Shown: piece by piece, positions 26,620 to 36,833 of the stretch | Numbering within the stretch: the first letter of the stretch is position 1 | Layout of the letters: each line of letters opens with the position of its first letter | NCBI GenBank assembly: GCA_900316755.1 | Contig: ONED01000030.1 | Coordinates: forward strand, 1 to 56,375 | From: an uncultured Eubacteriales bacterium | GTDB lineage: Bacteria > Bacillota > Clostridia > Lachnospirales > Lachnospiraceae | Length of the DNA: 56,375 bases | Reading direction: 5' to 3' | The notes under the pieces: generated by a model | Databases searched by the model: none | Told to the model about the DNA's origin: nothing | The model's input: only the letters and a program-made list of their open reading frames with translations | Program-made: the position numbers and the translations under genes

Positions 26620-28785
26620 CTATACAATTTCAAACACATTTTCCCTCGAAGATAATCTTGTCCCATCATAATATACTTCCAGTTCCTTAGGAACTGTAAT
26701 TGTAAGCACAATCTTCTCATCAACTCTTTTCCATGCCACTTCCACTCTGCCACGAACTGTATCACAGTATCCCTTGGCAAATGTCAGTTCTTTTGTAAAA
26801 AACGGTGCAATCTGAAGTTTCTGAAAGCCAGGATAAGAAATATCCGGTTTGATACCCAATACGGTATTGATGAGCCACGACATAAAATGTGAGTACATAT
26901 GGTGATTCTTTGACTCCGTCATATTCCATCTCTCGTATAAAGCGGTTGCTCCATCCTTCAGCCAATCCATATACGATGGGAACCCCTCTGAACAGAGAAT
27001 CCGATAGCCATATTCCTGCAGACCACATTTATCCAGCGCCGTATACAGATAGCGAAGTCCTACCATGCCACAGTCATGATGATAATCTGCCTGTTTAACC
27101 AAATCCTTTAACTGTTGTTTAAGTGGCTCTATATCTTCATATAAGTCGAAATATATTATCATGGCAACGGCTGTCTGCTTCTGAATCCTGCATCTTCCCA
27201 AGTCATCAATGTATGTATTCATAACCTTGTTTCTTTGGCTTTTTGATTTAACTCTGATTTCCTCAGTTTCTTCCCTGCACAACTGCATAGCCAATTCCGT
27301 AATTTTTAAAAATTTGTACTCTAATACTGCATTGATAAATATATTATCTACCTTGTCCTCCAGTACCGGTGCTGCCCAGTCATCTAAGCCCCACTCCAGT
27401 TCGCCTCTCGTGTTGACGCGCTCAGACAAATAGTTCAGATATTGCTTAAAATATGGTAGTCCTCTTTTGAGTAATCCATCATTGCCCGTATGCAGATACA
27501 CCCGATACGGAAGTTCAAACAGTGTTCCATCGGACACGGGTCCGTTTCCCCAGTGATAACCCCAGCCTCCTGTCGGCACAATGCCTGGCAATTGTCCATT
27601 CTCCTTCATGGCATCACAGATATCTACAAACCATTTTCCAAAAAACTTTTCAGACTCAAAGTCCGTCAATATTTGATGAATAGAGGCCTGTGCATCATTC
27701 ATCCAGCCCAGTTTTTCCCTCGTCGGACAATCTGTCAGAGAATAGAACATATTACACAAGGTTGCGTTCTGTCCGATTTGGAACAACTGATTCACCTTGT
27801 TATTGGAGCAGGAAAAACTACTTCTTACTGCAACATCCTGATGCACGAAAACGGCTTTTACTTGCACCTGATTGACATCCCTTATGCCACTTAGAATTAT
27901 GTAACGAAAACCATAATAACTAAATCGCGGTGACCATGTAAACTTTCTGCCACAGCAGATAAAACGGTCCACTTGAAATTCTCTGTCATGATAATATTTT
28001 TGCATATCGTTCAATTCTCTGTCACCACTATCCTGCATCTGTTCCGCATATTCGATTTTAATCTCATCACCTGCAGTTTGGTTAGTGGTCAGACGGACAT
28101 ATCCGGAGATATTCTTTCCAAAATCATAGACGATTCTCCCTTCGCTGGCATAAGTTACCTGCACTGGACAAAGTTCCTCACACTCACGAATCGGTTCGCA
28201 ATCACACAGACGAAATACACCGGAAGGCTCCCTGTCATCCTCCTTAGCATACTCCCAAGTACTATCATTATACTCTTTCGTCATCCATGCTTCCTCATAA
28301 AGTCTGGAATCGAAAATCTCGCCGCTACGCAATTGATTATAGAGCACCGCTGGATCGTCTTTACATTTCCAAGTTTCATCTGTGGAAACCACAACCTGTC
28401 CATTAATTTCAAGGGCAGCAATCAGTTTCGGAACATCTCTCCAGTCTGCCTTATCAAAATCCCATGCTGTGTCCAAAGCCTCATTGTACCAGCCGTTACC
28501 ACAGACAGCAGCGAAAAGATTGTCTCCTGTCTGTAACTGCTCTGTAATCTCATATCGATTGTACCATACAGTCTTGGAATAATTGCTGACTGGTGCCACA
28601 AACTTGTCCTCGCTGACCCTCTTTCCATTCAGATAATAATGTCCAACTCCAAGACCACACACATAGAGATAAGCAGTCTCCACCTTCTGCTCTACCTTAA
28701 ACTTCTTGCGAAACATTGGCGCATAATCCGTCCTCTTTGGGTTAAAAGGAATATTGGGTTTGATAAATTTACATTTTTTTAACAT
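26620..28785 (-). CDS. Alpha-L-rhamnosidase, GH78 type
   Basis: A protein of 721 residues without a signal peptide. The N-terminal beta-sandwich has VCGLGVGHYYLNGKRVSEDK and GNGWY, the following Bac_rhamnosid region has RIVYDFGKNISGYVRL, and the (alpha/alpha)6 barrel begins with TDCPTREKLGWMNDAQ, giving the acidic pair D352 and E357 that bind rhamnose in the family. The C-terminal beta-sandwich has the usual PGFQKLQIAPFF. It should release terminal rhamnose from imported oligosaccharides. The TTG at 28788 is ignored; AGGAG lies eight bases before ATG 28785. It starts five bases after the DUF3604-like gene. Confidence 0.9.
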   Translation of the reverse strand: MLKKCKFIKPNIPFNPKRTDYAPMFRKKFKVEQKVETAYLYVCGLGVGHYYLNGKRVSEDKFVAPVSNYSKTVWYNRYEITEQLQTGDNLFAAVCGNGWYNEALDTAWDFDKADWRDVPKLIAALEINGQVVVSTDETWKCKDDPAVLYNQLRSGEIFDSRLYEEAWMTKEYNDSTWEYAKEDDREPSGVFRLCDCEPIRECEELCPVQVTYASEGRIVYDFGKNISGYVRLTTNQTAGDEIKIEYAEQMQDSGDRELNDMQKYYHDREFQVDRFICCGRKFTWSPRFSYYGFRYIILSGIRDVNQVQVKAVFVHQDVAVRSSFSCSNNKVNQLFQIGQNATLCNMFYSLTDCPTREKLGWMNDAQASIHQILTDFESEKFFGKWFVDICDAMKENGQLPGIVPTGGWGYHWGNGPVSDGTLFELPYRVYLHTGNDGLLKRGLPYFKQYLNYLSERVNTRGELEWGLDDWAAPVLEDKVDNIFINAVLEYKFLKITELAMQLCREETEEIRVKSKSQRNKVMNTYIDDLGRCRIQKQTAVAMIIYFDLYEDIEPLKQQLKDLVKQADYHHDCGMVGLRYLYTALDKCGLQEYGYRILCSEGFPSYMDWLKDGATALYERWNMTESKNHHMYSHFMSWLINTVLGIKPDISYPGFQKLQIAPFFTKELTFAKGYCDTVRGRVEVAWKRVDEKIVLTITVPKELEVYYDGTRLSSRENVFEIV

Positions 28786-28790
28786 CAAAA

Positions 28791-29966
28791 TTACTCCTTA
28801 TTTATCCAGATAGGACTACTCCATGCCAGTCTTCCGTCTTTTAACTTCACACGCAGATAATAATAATCTGTATCATTTTCCTGACGGTAATCAAAGAAAA
28901 CCATTTCCCTGTCATGTTGAATAATCACATAATCCCGACAATTCTTAACTACCGTAATAGACTCAATCTCACCATCCGTTTCTATCTTATAATAGATGCT
29001 TCTGTCCTCATTGGAGGTGAATTCCTCACCCATATAGTGCCCATTGATTCTGAAATCCATGTATATTCTTCCACCCATAAAAGCATAGCAACGTCTTGCT
29101 TTCAGTGCTTCAAAAATTGCAGGCAAGGTGTTTTCCTTAGCAAGAACCGCCGTGATTCCCGGATAGGTTTCCAAAAAATCCTTATCTTCCAGAATTAATC
29201 CGCACTTCCCACCATGGTCATCTGTAGATGCCATGGCTCCCATCCTTGCACCACGCTTCAAGGCATCCTGCCAAAATCCACCCTCACAGGCAGAGTTTCT
29301 AAGGAAAGCCGGATCAAATCGCTCCTGATGGGTTCCACGAGAATACACCTGAATCAGTGGTGTCATATCCTCTGGTTCCAGACTGTAGAAATCTGCTCCT
29401 GGAGACAAAAGTCCAGTATCGTGCGGCACTAACAGAAGGTCGTCCCTATTTAACCAGTTGCGAAGTTCTGCTCTTGTCATCTCGCCATCATGTTCTCCAC
29501 GAAGGAGTTCGCCCTCATAATTGTCATAATAGACTACCATGTTATTATACCAAGGATACGAATCTCTCTCATAAGCCAAAATCGTTGTGAATCTTCCCGG
29601 CTCATTGTACTGTGCTGTCTTTTCCTTTACCAATTCCCAGTTGCCACACCACAGAGGATTTTTCCCTACACCACCGTGATCATGGTCTGCCGCAGCTCCA
29701 AAATCTAGTTTTGCAACATCCCTCAGACTGGTATAGTATTCATCTAAGGTCGGAGCACCATCCGAACATTTCGTATGTCCATGAATATCTCCAAAATAAA
29801 TATTGTATTCTGATGGTTCAGGATAAAATGCTTTCTGTGATTCAAAAATACGATTCCACACATCCATAGGGTTATCACATTTTTTCTCATATACCTGGTC
29901 TGTAAAACATCTTGCTCTTCCAGGCGTGTCAATACGTTTCGCTAATTTGCGTTCTTTATGCTCCAT
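28791..29966 (-). CDS. DUF3604-like / PHP-type metal-dependent phosphoesterase
   Basis: A 391-residue cytoplasmic protein with a PHP-like metal site: FGDIHGHTKCSDG (H62, H64, D69), AAADHDHGGVG (D94, H95), VPHDTG and ASTDDHGGKCG. The C-terminal 80 residues form a beta-sandwich-like tail. Related proteins are annotated as DUF3604 or CehA/McbA-type metallohydrolases and are often found in sugar utilisation loci, where their substrate is unknown; phosphoester or ether-type bonds are both possible. It is flanked by GH13 and GH78 genes with almost no spacing. A degraded copy of its 3' end lies at 23408-23625. Confidence 0.8.
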   Translation of the reverse strand: MEHKERKLAKRIDTPGRARCFTDQVYEKKCDNPMDVWNRIFESQKAFYPEPSEYNIYFGDIHGHTKCSDGAPTLDEYYTSLRDVAKLDFGAAADHDHGGVGKNPLWCGNWELVKEKTAQYNEPGRFTTILAYERDSYPWYNNMVVYYDNYEGELLRGEHDGEMTRAELRNWLNRDDLLLVPHDTGLLSPGADFYSLEPEDMTPLIQVYSRGTHQERFDPAFLRNSACEGGFWQDALKRGARMGAMASTDDHGGKCGLILEDKDFLETYPGITAVLAKENTLPAIFEALKARRCYAFMGGRIYMDFRINGHYMGEEFTSNEDRSIYYKIETDGEIESITVVKNCRDYVIIQHDREMVFFDYRQENDTDYYYLRVKLKDGRLAWSSPIWINKE

Positions 29967-29969
29967 TTC

Positions 29970-31550
29970 TTACCTTTCCTTTGCTATCCAGAAGCTGACC
30001 GGTGCCATTTGATATCCCTCCGGTAGTTCTCTAAGTTCTTTATTTTGTAACATCACTTCATAGGAATCCTTTGGAATACATTTAATATTCTGTGTCCTCC
30101 CGGATGGGTTAACTGCTACTAGAAAATGCTCCTGCCCCAAGGTCCTTCGGTATACTAAAGGATATCCATGGTCCTCACGATTTAAAAATTCTAACTCACC
30201 GTCTGTACCCAAAGCGTCATGCTCTTTTCTAAGATGCAGCAGTCTGCGTATAGTGTTCAGCAGGGAACCCTCCCTTGCCATCTGCTCCTCCACGTTTGGT
30301 GCATCCTCTGCGGTGTCCACCGGCAGATACAGCTTTCCGGCATCCCCAGACGAAAATCCCATGTTCTTCCCTTTTGCCCACTGCATTGGCGTACGAGAAC
30401 CAGTACGGTTATATCCGCCCTCTTTAGATACCAGTTCCGCTTGATACCGAAGCCCGATTTCATCTCCATAATAGAAAAACGGAATGTTCGGCATGGTAAT
30501 CAGAAATGCGTCTATCACCTTTAACTCTTCTTCGCTTCGTCCCACACTGTAACGTGGCAAATCATGATTTCCCGTCGGGATAGAAAAATATCCTTTACCC
30601 TTTGTCTCCTCTGTCATTTTCAGATAATCATCAAGGAACTCCTCGAAATCACCTTTTCCGTCTATATCAAAATAACTGTTGCCTTCCCACGCGTGATTCA
30701 CGTTTCGCCCTTTGTCTGCACGAAGTAGCTTTGTATAAGCTGGAATCCAGCCATGTGTCAGAAAGTCCAGATGATATCCAGTTGCAATGGACATGCCTGG
30801 ATTACCCCATTCAGAAATAATGATATGCTCCGGATATTTCTCATCAATCATGGTGCGAATTTCGTTCCAGAAATTCTTATTGCCACTGCCGTCTGGGTCG
30901 TTTTTCACATAATTATCTGCCAAATCCACGCGGAATCCATCACAACCTTTTTCGATCCAAAATTCCATAATATTAATAAGTTCCTGTTTCGTTTTCCTGC
31001 AGTCTGGGTGATCCATCGGCAACTGCCAACTAGGATCATCCACCTTAGCACAGCCATAGTTCAGCGCCGGTTGGCTCCAGAAAAAGTTAGTCATATAACA
31101 GCCGTTTCTCTCGCTGTAGCCATTGATAAATCTGCCATTCGGTGTATTGAGCCAACTATCAGACCAGATGTAGCGATTACTGTACTCATTCTTCTTCGCC
31201 CTCGCTGACTCTTGAAACCAAGGGTGATTAATAGATGTATGTCCACCCACCAAATCTACCAGCACCTTCATTCCTCTACCATGAGCCTGTTCGCACAGTT
31301 CTACAAAGTCCTCCATAGTGCCGTATCTTTCTCCCACCTTGTAATAATCCGAGATATCATATCCTCCATCCTGAAATGGTGATTCATAAAAAGGATTCAG
31401 CCACAATGCATTAAATCCCATATAATGAATATAGTCTAACTTTTCGATAATACCTCTTAAATCCCCAATTCCATCTCCATTTGTATCATAATAGGATTGT
31501 GGATAAATATTATAAAATACTGCTTTTTTTAACCATTCTACTTGATGCAT
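29970..31550 (-). CDS. Alpha-glucosidase-type GH13 enzyme
   Basis: The classical GH13 barrel in 526 residues: YNIYPQSYYDTNGDGIGDLR, LVDLVGGHTS, DGFRVDLADN with nucleophile D209, IISEWG with acid/base E247, and GNHD with D330. There is no signal peptide, so it works inside the cell on alpha-linked gluco-oligosaccharides or related products. Together with the beta-phosphoglucomutase gene just upstream it suggests a phosphorylase-like or alpha-glucoside branch feeding glycolysis. Exact bond preference cannot be told from the motifs. Confidence 0.9.
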   Translation of the reverse strand: MHQVEWLKKAVFYNIYPQSYYDTNGDGIGDLRGIIEKLDYIHYMGFNALWLNPFYESPFQDGGYDISDYYKVGERYGTMEDFVELCEQAHGRGMKVLVDLVGGHTSINHPWFQESARAKKNEYSNRYIWSDSWLNTPNGRFINGYSERNGCYMTNFFWSQPALNYGCAKVDDPSWQLPMDHPDCRKTKQELINIMEFWIEKGCDGFRVDLADNYVKNDPDGSGNKNFWNEIRTMIDEKYPEHIIISEWGNPGMSIATGYHLDFLTHGWIPAYTKLLRADKGRNVNHAWEGNSYFDIDGKGDFEEFLDDYLKMTEETKGKGYFSIPTGNHDLPRYSVGRSEEELKVIDAFLITMPNIPFFYYGDEIGLRYQAELVSKEGGYNRTGSRTPMQWAKGKNMGFSSGDAGKLYLPVDTAEDAPNVEEQMAREGSLLNTIRRLLHLRKEHDALGTDGELEFLNREDHGYPLVYRRTLGQEHFLVAVNPSGRTQNIKCIPKDSYEVMLQNKELRELPEGYQMAPVSFWIAKER

Positions 31551-31585
31551 ACTTTGCTCTCCACCTTGTAATCATATCTTCAATT

Positions 31586-32218
31586 TTATAAAATCGACAA
31601 AATATCAATGTCATCTAAAGATGCATAATGATAATTTCCCCCTTTTGCTTTATTGACTGCTAAAGTAGTCATACCTGCTGCTTTTCCGGCTATAATTCCT
31701 GCGTCCGCATCTTCTACAACCAAACACTCTTCATATGGGATTTCCAGCATATCTGCCGCCTTTATGAATACCTCCGGCTCCGGCTTTGACTTCGTAATAT
31801 TATTGCCGTCTGAGATAGCATCAAAACTATCTGCCAGTCCAATTTGCTTTAAAATAATTGGCGTATTCTTACTTGAAGATCCAATGGCAACCTTAATTCC
31901 ATTTTCTTTTAGCTGTTTTAAGTTTCTTTCCACTCCAGGCAAAATCGCATCCTTTGTAAGCTTTCCTATCAGTTCTACATAATAAGCATTCTTACGCTCT
32001 GCCAATTGTATTTTTTCTTTATCAGAATATGACTTTTTCGCTTTTTCCAATACAATTTCCAAACTAGCCATACGACTTACACCACGCAATCTTTCATTCA
32101 CTTCGCGGGTAAACGTTATCCCTTCTTCATCTGCCACTCTTTTCCATGCCTGATAATGACAATCATCTGTCGTTACAATCACGCCGTCTAAATCAAAAAT
32201 CACTGCTTTTATCTTCAA
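31586..32218 (-). CDS. pgmB: Beta-phosphoglucomutase
   Basis: A HAD-superfamily mutase of 210 residues with nucleophile D9 and D11 (AVIFDLDGVIV), the substrate-loop motif ERLRGVSRMASLE specific to beta-PGM, the phosphate-binding SSSKN and the metal site VVEDADAGI. It converts beta-glucose-1-phosphate to glucose-6-phosphate. Such enzymes normally serve an inverting disaccharide phosphorylase, but none is recognised in this window. The gene directly follows the GH43-like gene: the stop at 32219 abuts the start at 32218. Confidence 0.9.
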   Translation of the reverse strand: MKIKAVIFDLDGVIVTTDDCHYQAWKRVADEEGITFTREVNERLRGVSRMASLEIVLEKAKKSYSDKEKIQLAERKNAYYVELIGKLTKDAILPGVERNLKQLKENGIKVAIGSSSKNTPIILKQIGLADSFDAISDGNNITKSKPEPEVFIKAADMLEIPYEECLVVEDADAGIIAGKAAGMTTLAVNKAKGGNYHYASLDDIDILSIL

Positions 32219-33304
32219 TTATACGTTCCTCATTTCTTCCTGTCCATAATCTTCTACTTGCCATTCATCTCGCCACACAATATAAGGTTCACCATCCTCA
32301 TTAAAACAGATTGGTAACCACACATATGTAGCCATACTTGTGTTTTCGTCGGTATAATCTGCCGGATCATACAACTCTAACGTTGCCCTCTTTTCAGGAT
32401 TACAGCCCCGTTCAAAAATCTCATCGGGACTTGGCATTTGCGGTGGCAAGTCATTGAGCCATCGGTCTCCCAGCGCAATATAAAGGTCTTTTCTAAACGG
32501 ATGGCGAAACACACTGGAAAATTGTGCATGAAAAGAATTATGATGTACATCTCCCTCGCAAGGATCTCCTATCTCAATCCATTCTCCATGAAAAGATGGT
32601 AATTTATACAAAATACTTTTATTAGGAAAATACCCTGTGGTTCCAGATGTCAGCAAATATCTCTCTCCCTGATATTCAAAAAAAGCCGGTGCTTCCCTTG
32701 TGAAAGGTGGGAATGGTTTCGGAAGATGAGACGACATTTTCGAAGCCACATCCGTGTAGGAATCATTTAGTTCCATGCACATCATCTCCGTATGTGGTTT
32801 TTCGAAAATAACATATACCTTATCATCACACGGAATAAGATCAAAGTCTCCTACAGGTATTCCCTTTACCCGGTTTACAAGATGAAACGGACCCGTAATA
32901 CACTCACTTTCACACACAGCAAAATATGCATTTCCAAATCCTTCTTTTTTTGAAAGCAAACCGCCAATCTTTGCCCACAGTACAAATTTTTTTGTTTTCT
33001 CATTATAGAGAATATGTGGCCTGTCCATAATTCTGCCCACATAGAACGGATGATTCTCATCCTCATATTCTACCATGAGTGTCCCTTCATTTTTCCAGTT
33101 GTAAAGGTCATTAGAGGAGTACAATTGTACTCCCCGATGCCATATCGGGCAGACAGAACCCGTGGCTCTGCCTGTCACCCCACTTTTATTTTCACCATAC
33201 CAGTAATACTTTCCATCTACATAGATGATGGAACCGGCATGTGCTTGAATTAAATTTCCGTCTGTATCATACCAATACTTTCCTGGTCGAATTGAATGGT
33301 ACAT
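32219..33304 (-). CDS. GH43-like five-bladed beta-propeller glycosidase
   Basis: A 361-residue cytoplasmic protein with repeated blade motifs of the GH43/GH117 type: GSIIYVDGKYYWYGENK, VQLYSSNDLYNWKNEG, MDRPHILYNEKTKKFVLWAK, FDLIPCDDKVYVIFE, TREAPAFFEYQGERYLLTSG. The acidic residues in DFDLIP and REAPA sit where the family has its pKa modulator and acid. The opening resembles the branch of family 43 that includes exo-beta-1,3-galactanases, but substrate (galactan, arabinan or other) cannot be fixed by eye. It lies between the broken GH gene and pgmB. Confidence 0.75.
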   Translation of the reverse strand: MYHSIRPGKYWYDTDGNLIQAHAGSIIYVDGKYYWYGENKSGVTGRATGSVCPIWHRGVQLYSSNDLYNWKNEGTLMVEYEDENHPFYVGRIMDRPHILYNEKTKKFVLWAKIGGLLSKKEGFGNAYFAVCESECITGPFHLVNRVKGIPVGDFDLIPCDDKVYVIFEKPHTEMMCMELNDSYTDVASKMSSHLPKPFPPFTREAPAFFEYQGERYLLTSGTTGYFPNKSILYKLPSFHGEWIEIGDPCEGDVHHNSFHAQFSSVFRHPFRKDLYIALGDRWLNDLPPQMPSPDEIFERGCNPEKRATLELYDPADYTDENTSMATYVWLPICFNEDGEPYIVWRDEWQVEDYGQEEMRNV

Positions 33305-33316
33305 ACTCTTCCTCCG

Positions 33317-34639
33317 TTATTGTCCAAGTCTCCTGTAGTATTTATCCAATACAACATTCACCTTTGTATAATCGTTACTTTTATTTACTATCCTATAGAA
33401 CGTCTTTCCAATTTTCTTTAATGCTGCCTGACTAGAATTTATATTGCCAAAATATTCTATCATACCGAAATTACATTCATATGCAGTATCTGCGCCATCT
33501 TCCAAATCAAACATACGGAATGCAATCACAGTATCCACGAAGTCCAGTTCTTCCTCCACTAAATCAAGCATATCCCGCAAACGAGTACTTGTCATTGCTT
33601 CTGTAATGCCTTGTTCGGAAGTTTTATCTGTTCCCGTACAATCGGATACTCCGAATTCTGTAAACCAGACAGGTGTATCCCCATCTCCATAATTTACAGC
33701 AATCTGATATAAATCCTTCTGGAATTTCACCCATGTATTAGCCCAGTATTGCTTATCCCATTGAGCAACAGTTGAGTATGGAAGACTTGAATCCGAATTT
33801 GTGCCAATAAATACATACGGATGCCAATTTAATATTTCAAAGTAATTATCCGGATTCGTATCTTTATAATAATTGTTTTCACTCGTAATATATTTATATG
33901 CTTCCGTCAAATAAGTCTTGGTTAACGCAATCGTCATTAATCCGGACGACAATACTTTCGCCGCTGTATTTGCTTTACGCACACCCTCTGTCATGGCATG
34001 ATTATAATCCATAGTGATTTTTGCAATTTCTGTTATGGTATATTCATAATTGTTTAAGTTATAACTTGACTGGTTGTTGAGTTTTGCTTGCTCATCGCTT
34101 GAAAGCCATCCAATTTTATGTACAGGACCACCTTTTTCCGGCTCATTTACTCCCTCGAAATGTGTGATATCCGGTAATGCCTCTGATAACAGACGATAAT
34201 ATTCAACCTGCACATTCATAAACACCTCATACTCTGGTGTTCCAGGTTCTGGAAATGCATATTTATCTGCACGAATCAATTTGTCACTACCATTTTCTCC
34301 ACTTTCAACCTGTGCATGACTATAAGTTCTTCCACTCGCCCCGACAAACTTTGGAAAATCCTTTGGAATCAATGGACCTTGGAGTGCAACAATCTGTTTC
34401 ACTCCATTATCCTTCAATTTAGCAACAAATGTTCGCACCGTTTCCAATTCAGTTTCCTTCAAGGAAACCGTATATCCACCATTTCCATCTGGGATTGCTT
34501 CCCCTATATTAAGCATCCAAGCACGAAAAACTTCTGCACCGAAAGCCCCTGTCATATCTGTCACAAAATTGATGGTAGCATAGTTTACCTGTCCACCGTC
34601 CAGTTCCCAAACTCTCTCTCCTATACCATAACGTGCTCT
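33317..34639 (-). pseudogene. Catalytic domain (clan GH-A glycoside hydrolase), 3' piece of a broken gene
   Basis: This frame is continuous with the piece at 34640-36130 and is cut from it only by one TGA codon at 34640-34642. The ATG at 34564 has no ribosome binding site, so it is not an independent gene. The text is a TIM-barrel hydrolase: FRAWMLNIGEAIP, HFEGVNEPEKGG with the probable acid/base glutamate, NWHPYVF, and WFTEFGVSDC with the probable nucleophile. The pattern fits GH5/GH39-like clan GH-A enzymes; the family is not assigned. Residues needed for catalysis are still present, so the break must be recent. In the parent protein the domain was exported, as the third piece carries a signal peptide. 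Confidence 0.75.
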
Positions 34640-36130
34640 TCATGTATCGAAGTCACCATTACTTAAAATATGTTCACGAAGTAACGTAGTATCACCACTA
34701 TCACCATCTGAGAGTAGACTATCTTTATTAAGATCAGAAGCCAGTTTTTCTGCAGTTGTATACGGCCATCTCTCTTCTTCTATATCTGTGGTGTATCTCT
34801 TTATACTAACCAAATCTGCAACATTACAAATAGCATCCTTATTCGCATCGCCTAGTTTATAAACAACTACCCTTTGACTATTATCTTCTGGAACAGTTTC
34901 ACCGATAGAATACGTTACACCATTTGCTTCGTATGTGTTTCCTCCATCAGTAATCTCATAAACCGTGTTTTTACCTTCTACAGTCACATCTTCCGAAATT
35001 CCCATATATAAACCGGGAGTAACACCTGCGAAGGTTTTTGAGCCTACATACGTTCCGTTTGCATATACGCATACCATCCATGAGTTCGTAGTAACCTCAT
35101 CAAAAGTCATTCTCAGAATAATATCTTGATTAAACGAAATCGCTTCGCCACGCATTGTTACACTGGCACTAGCACCAATGCCTCGGGCTGATAAATTCCA
35201 TGCATCTTCATCTGTTGCTCTCAACCAAAATCCAACATATCTTTGTGTGTCAATGCCACCTACACTGATTTGATGATTCTTAATTTCATTAAAATTCACC
35301 TTGCCGCTTATTGCAATATCATCCAGACTTTTGATGCTACTATTATCAGGTAAAGCATATAAATATGTTGTATAACCTGTAAAAGAATAGCTGTTTGCTG
35401 ATTTAGTCCAATCACTAAACAGCATCTCTGTATATCCACTTAGCACCGTAACCTGTTGTGCCAGCGTAGTACGGTCTACAGAATATGCAATAGATGTCCC
35501 TGGTGTGGCTGTCCCACAGTTATAAGTACCCTTTAACTCATCATTGATATATACCGCTATATACCAATTACTTTTTTCTTGATAAAATGCCGCACGGAAT
35601 TTCATATCTTGATTCTTCAATGTTGCCCACTCTGTAGCAGCGATTACTGTATATGCTGTCGTAGTTCCATTTATCCCTTGTGGTGTCACCTTCTTGTTAT
35701 TTCCACCGATTCGAAAATATGCACCACTAACCCCATTAAAGTTTACTGTTCCACTTACTGCAACTTTATCAAGTGATGTGACATCACTTCTTCCATCTAT
35801 TAATTTGTACGCATTAGTACTATACATATTTTTTTGTATAAGCGTTCCCCAGTCACTGAATTTCATCTCTGTATTGATATCCGTAACCCTAACATGCTGT
35901 GCTCCTGTAGTAGCATTAATAGAATATGCCAGAGATGTTCCCGGTGTGGCTGCTCCGCAATTATAAGTACCTTTGAATTCATCATTGATATATACCGCTA
36001 TATACCAATTACTTTCTTCTTTATAAAATGCCGCTCGGAATTTCATATCTTGATTCTTCAATGTTGCCCACTCTGTAGCAGCGATTACTGTATATGCTGT
36101 CGTAGTTCCATTTATCCCTTGTGGTGTCAC
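34640..36130 (-). pseudogene. Carbohydrate-binding-like modules and dockerin-like domain, middle piece of the broken gene
   Basis: It contains the second half of module 1, complete modules 2 and 3 (each about 147 residues, opening with TEMKFSDWG or TEMLFSDWT and with SGTVNFNGV), and then a segment that looks like a type I dockerin: KLGDANKDAICNVADLVSIK and, after a linker, ASDLNKDSLLSDGD followed by TTLLREHIL. The two calcium-loop repeats keep D-x-N-x-D and the KRY motif. The frame ends with TGA at 34640-34642, after which the catalytic domain continues in the same frame. No start with a ribosome binding site exists here. Confidence 0.7.
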
Positions 36131-36411
36131 CTTCTTCGAATAAATGCACCTGTGACTCCATTGAAATTTACTGTTCCACTTACTGCAACCCCATCAAGTG
36201 TTGAAACACTACTGCTTTTGGCATCTATTAATTTGTACACATTAGCATACGCATTACTTACACTCGTTCCCCAATCACTAAATTTCATCTCTGTATATGT
36301 TTTTTCTGCGTTCTCGTCCGCTTGAACCTCAAGCCCGACACCCGCAAACGTCTGAACAAGCATTGCCAACATTAGCATACCCGCCAATAAAGTTTTTATT
36401 TTTCTTTTCAT
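36127..36411 (-). pseudogene. Signal peptide and start of module 1, 5' piece of the broken gene
   Basis: ATG 36411 begins a good signal peptide (MKRKIKTLLAGMLMLAMLVQ, cleavage near VQA) and the first EMKFSDWG module. At 36136/36137 sixteen bases present in the next tandem copy (441 bp away) are missing, so the frame shifts and stops at IRRR. Restoring the 16 bases joins this frame to the piece at 34640-36130. The true ancestral gene is therefore 33317-36411, encoding a secreted protein of about 1030 residues. Confidence 0.8.
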
Positions 36412-36434
36412 AGCTTATCCCTTTCTATTTCTTT

Positions 36435-36833
36435 TTAATAAATATCACCCCATGTGATATCATCTTTCAGAATGCCTTCATCATCCTGATTATTGTCATT
36501 CTGCTCTGCTTTCTCTGTCGTATTTGTATCTCCGGTTTGAGAAGTGGTTCCTGATTCATTTCCCCATGAACCGGATGCATCAGATGAATCCTTCGTGGCA
36601 ACATCATCTGGTTGTAAAACTTCAAGTTCGGAATTGTCATTTCCCTTGCCACTTACATCTGTTTCATCTTTATCTTCCGAGGAATCGGTATCCCCTTTGT
36701 TCTGCTCTGTTTGGATATCTGTATCCCTGCCACTCATCTCTTTAGAATTCCATATAACAAGAATAATAATTCCCACAAGCAAAGCAATGCATAACACACC
36801 TGCGATAATTACTTGTTTCTTATTGAACTTCAT
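36435..36833 (-). CDS. Acidic single-pass membrane protein with peptide-like motif
   Basis: 132 residues. A short basic start and one membrane segment (VIIAGVLCIALLVGIIILVIW) are followed by a long, low-complexity outer part rich in Asp, Glu, Ser, Thr and Asn. Inside it NSELEVLQPDDVATKDSS and GSWGNES recall the motif of the 49-residue peptide encoded at 37985-38134 (NPEMEILKFEEADVIRTS; GGWGNQ). No known domain is recognised. Its start overlaps the end of the cohesin-like protein gene by 14 bases, so it is co-translated with it. A spacer or display protein at the surface is an inference only. Confidence 0.6.
   Translation of the reverse strand: MKFNKKQVIIAGVLCIALLVGIIILVIWNSKEMSGRDTDIQTEQNKGDTDSSEDKDETDVSGKGNDNSELEVLQPDDVATKDSSDASGSWGNESGTTSQTGDTNTTEKAEQNDNNQDDEGILKDDITWGDIY

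Noticed and set aside
34640-34642. TGA as selenocysteine or programmed read-through
   Set aside because: No SECIS-like hairpin was evident just after it, a glycoside hydrolase linker has no need for selenocysteine, and a second lesion in the same gene makes simple decay more likely.
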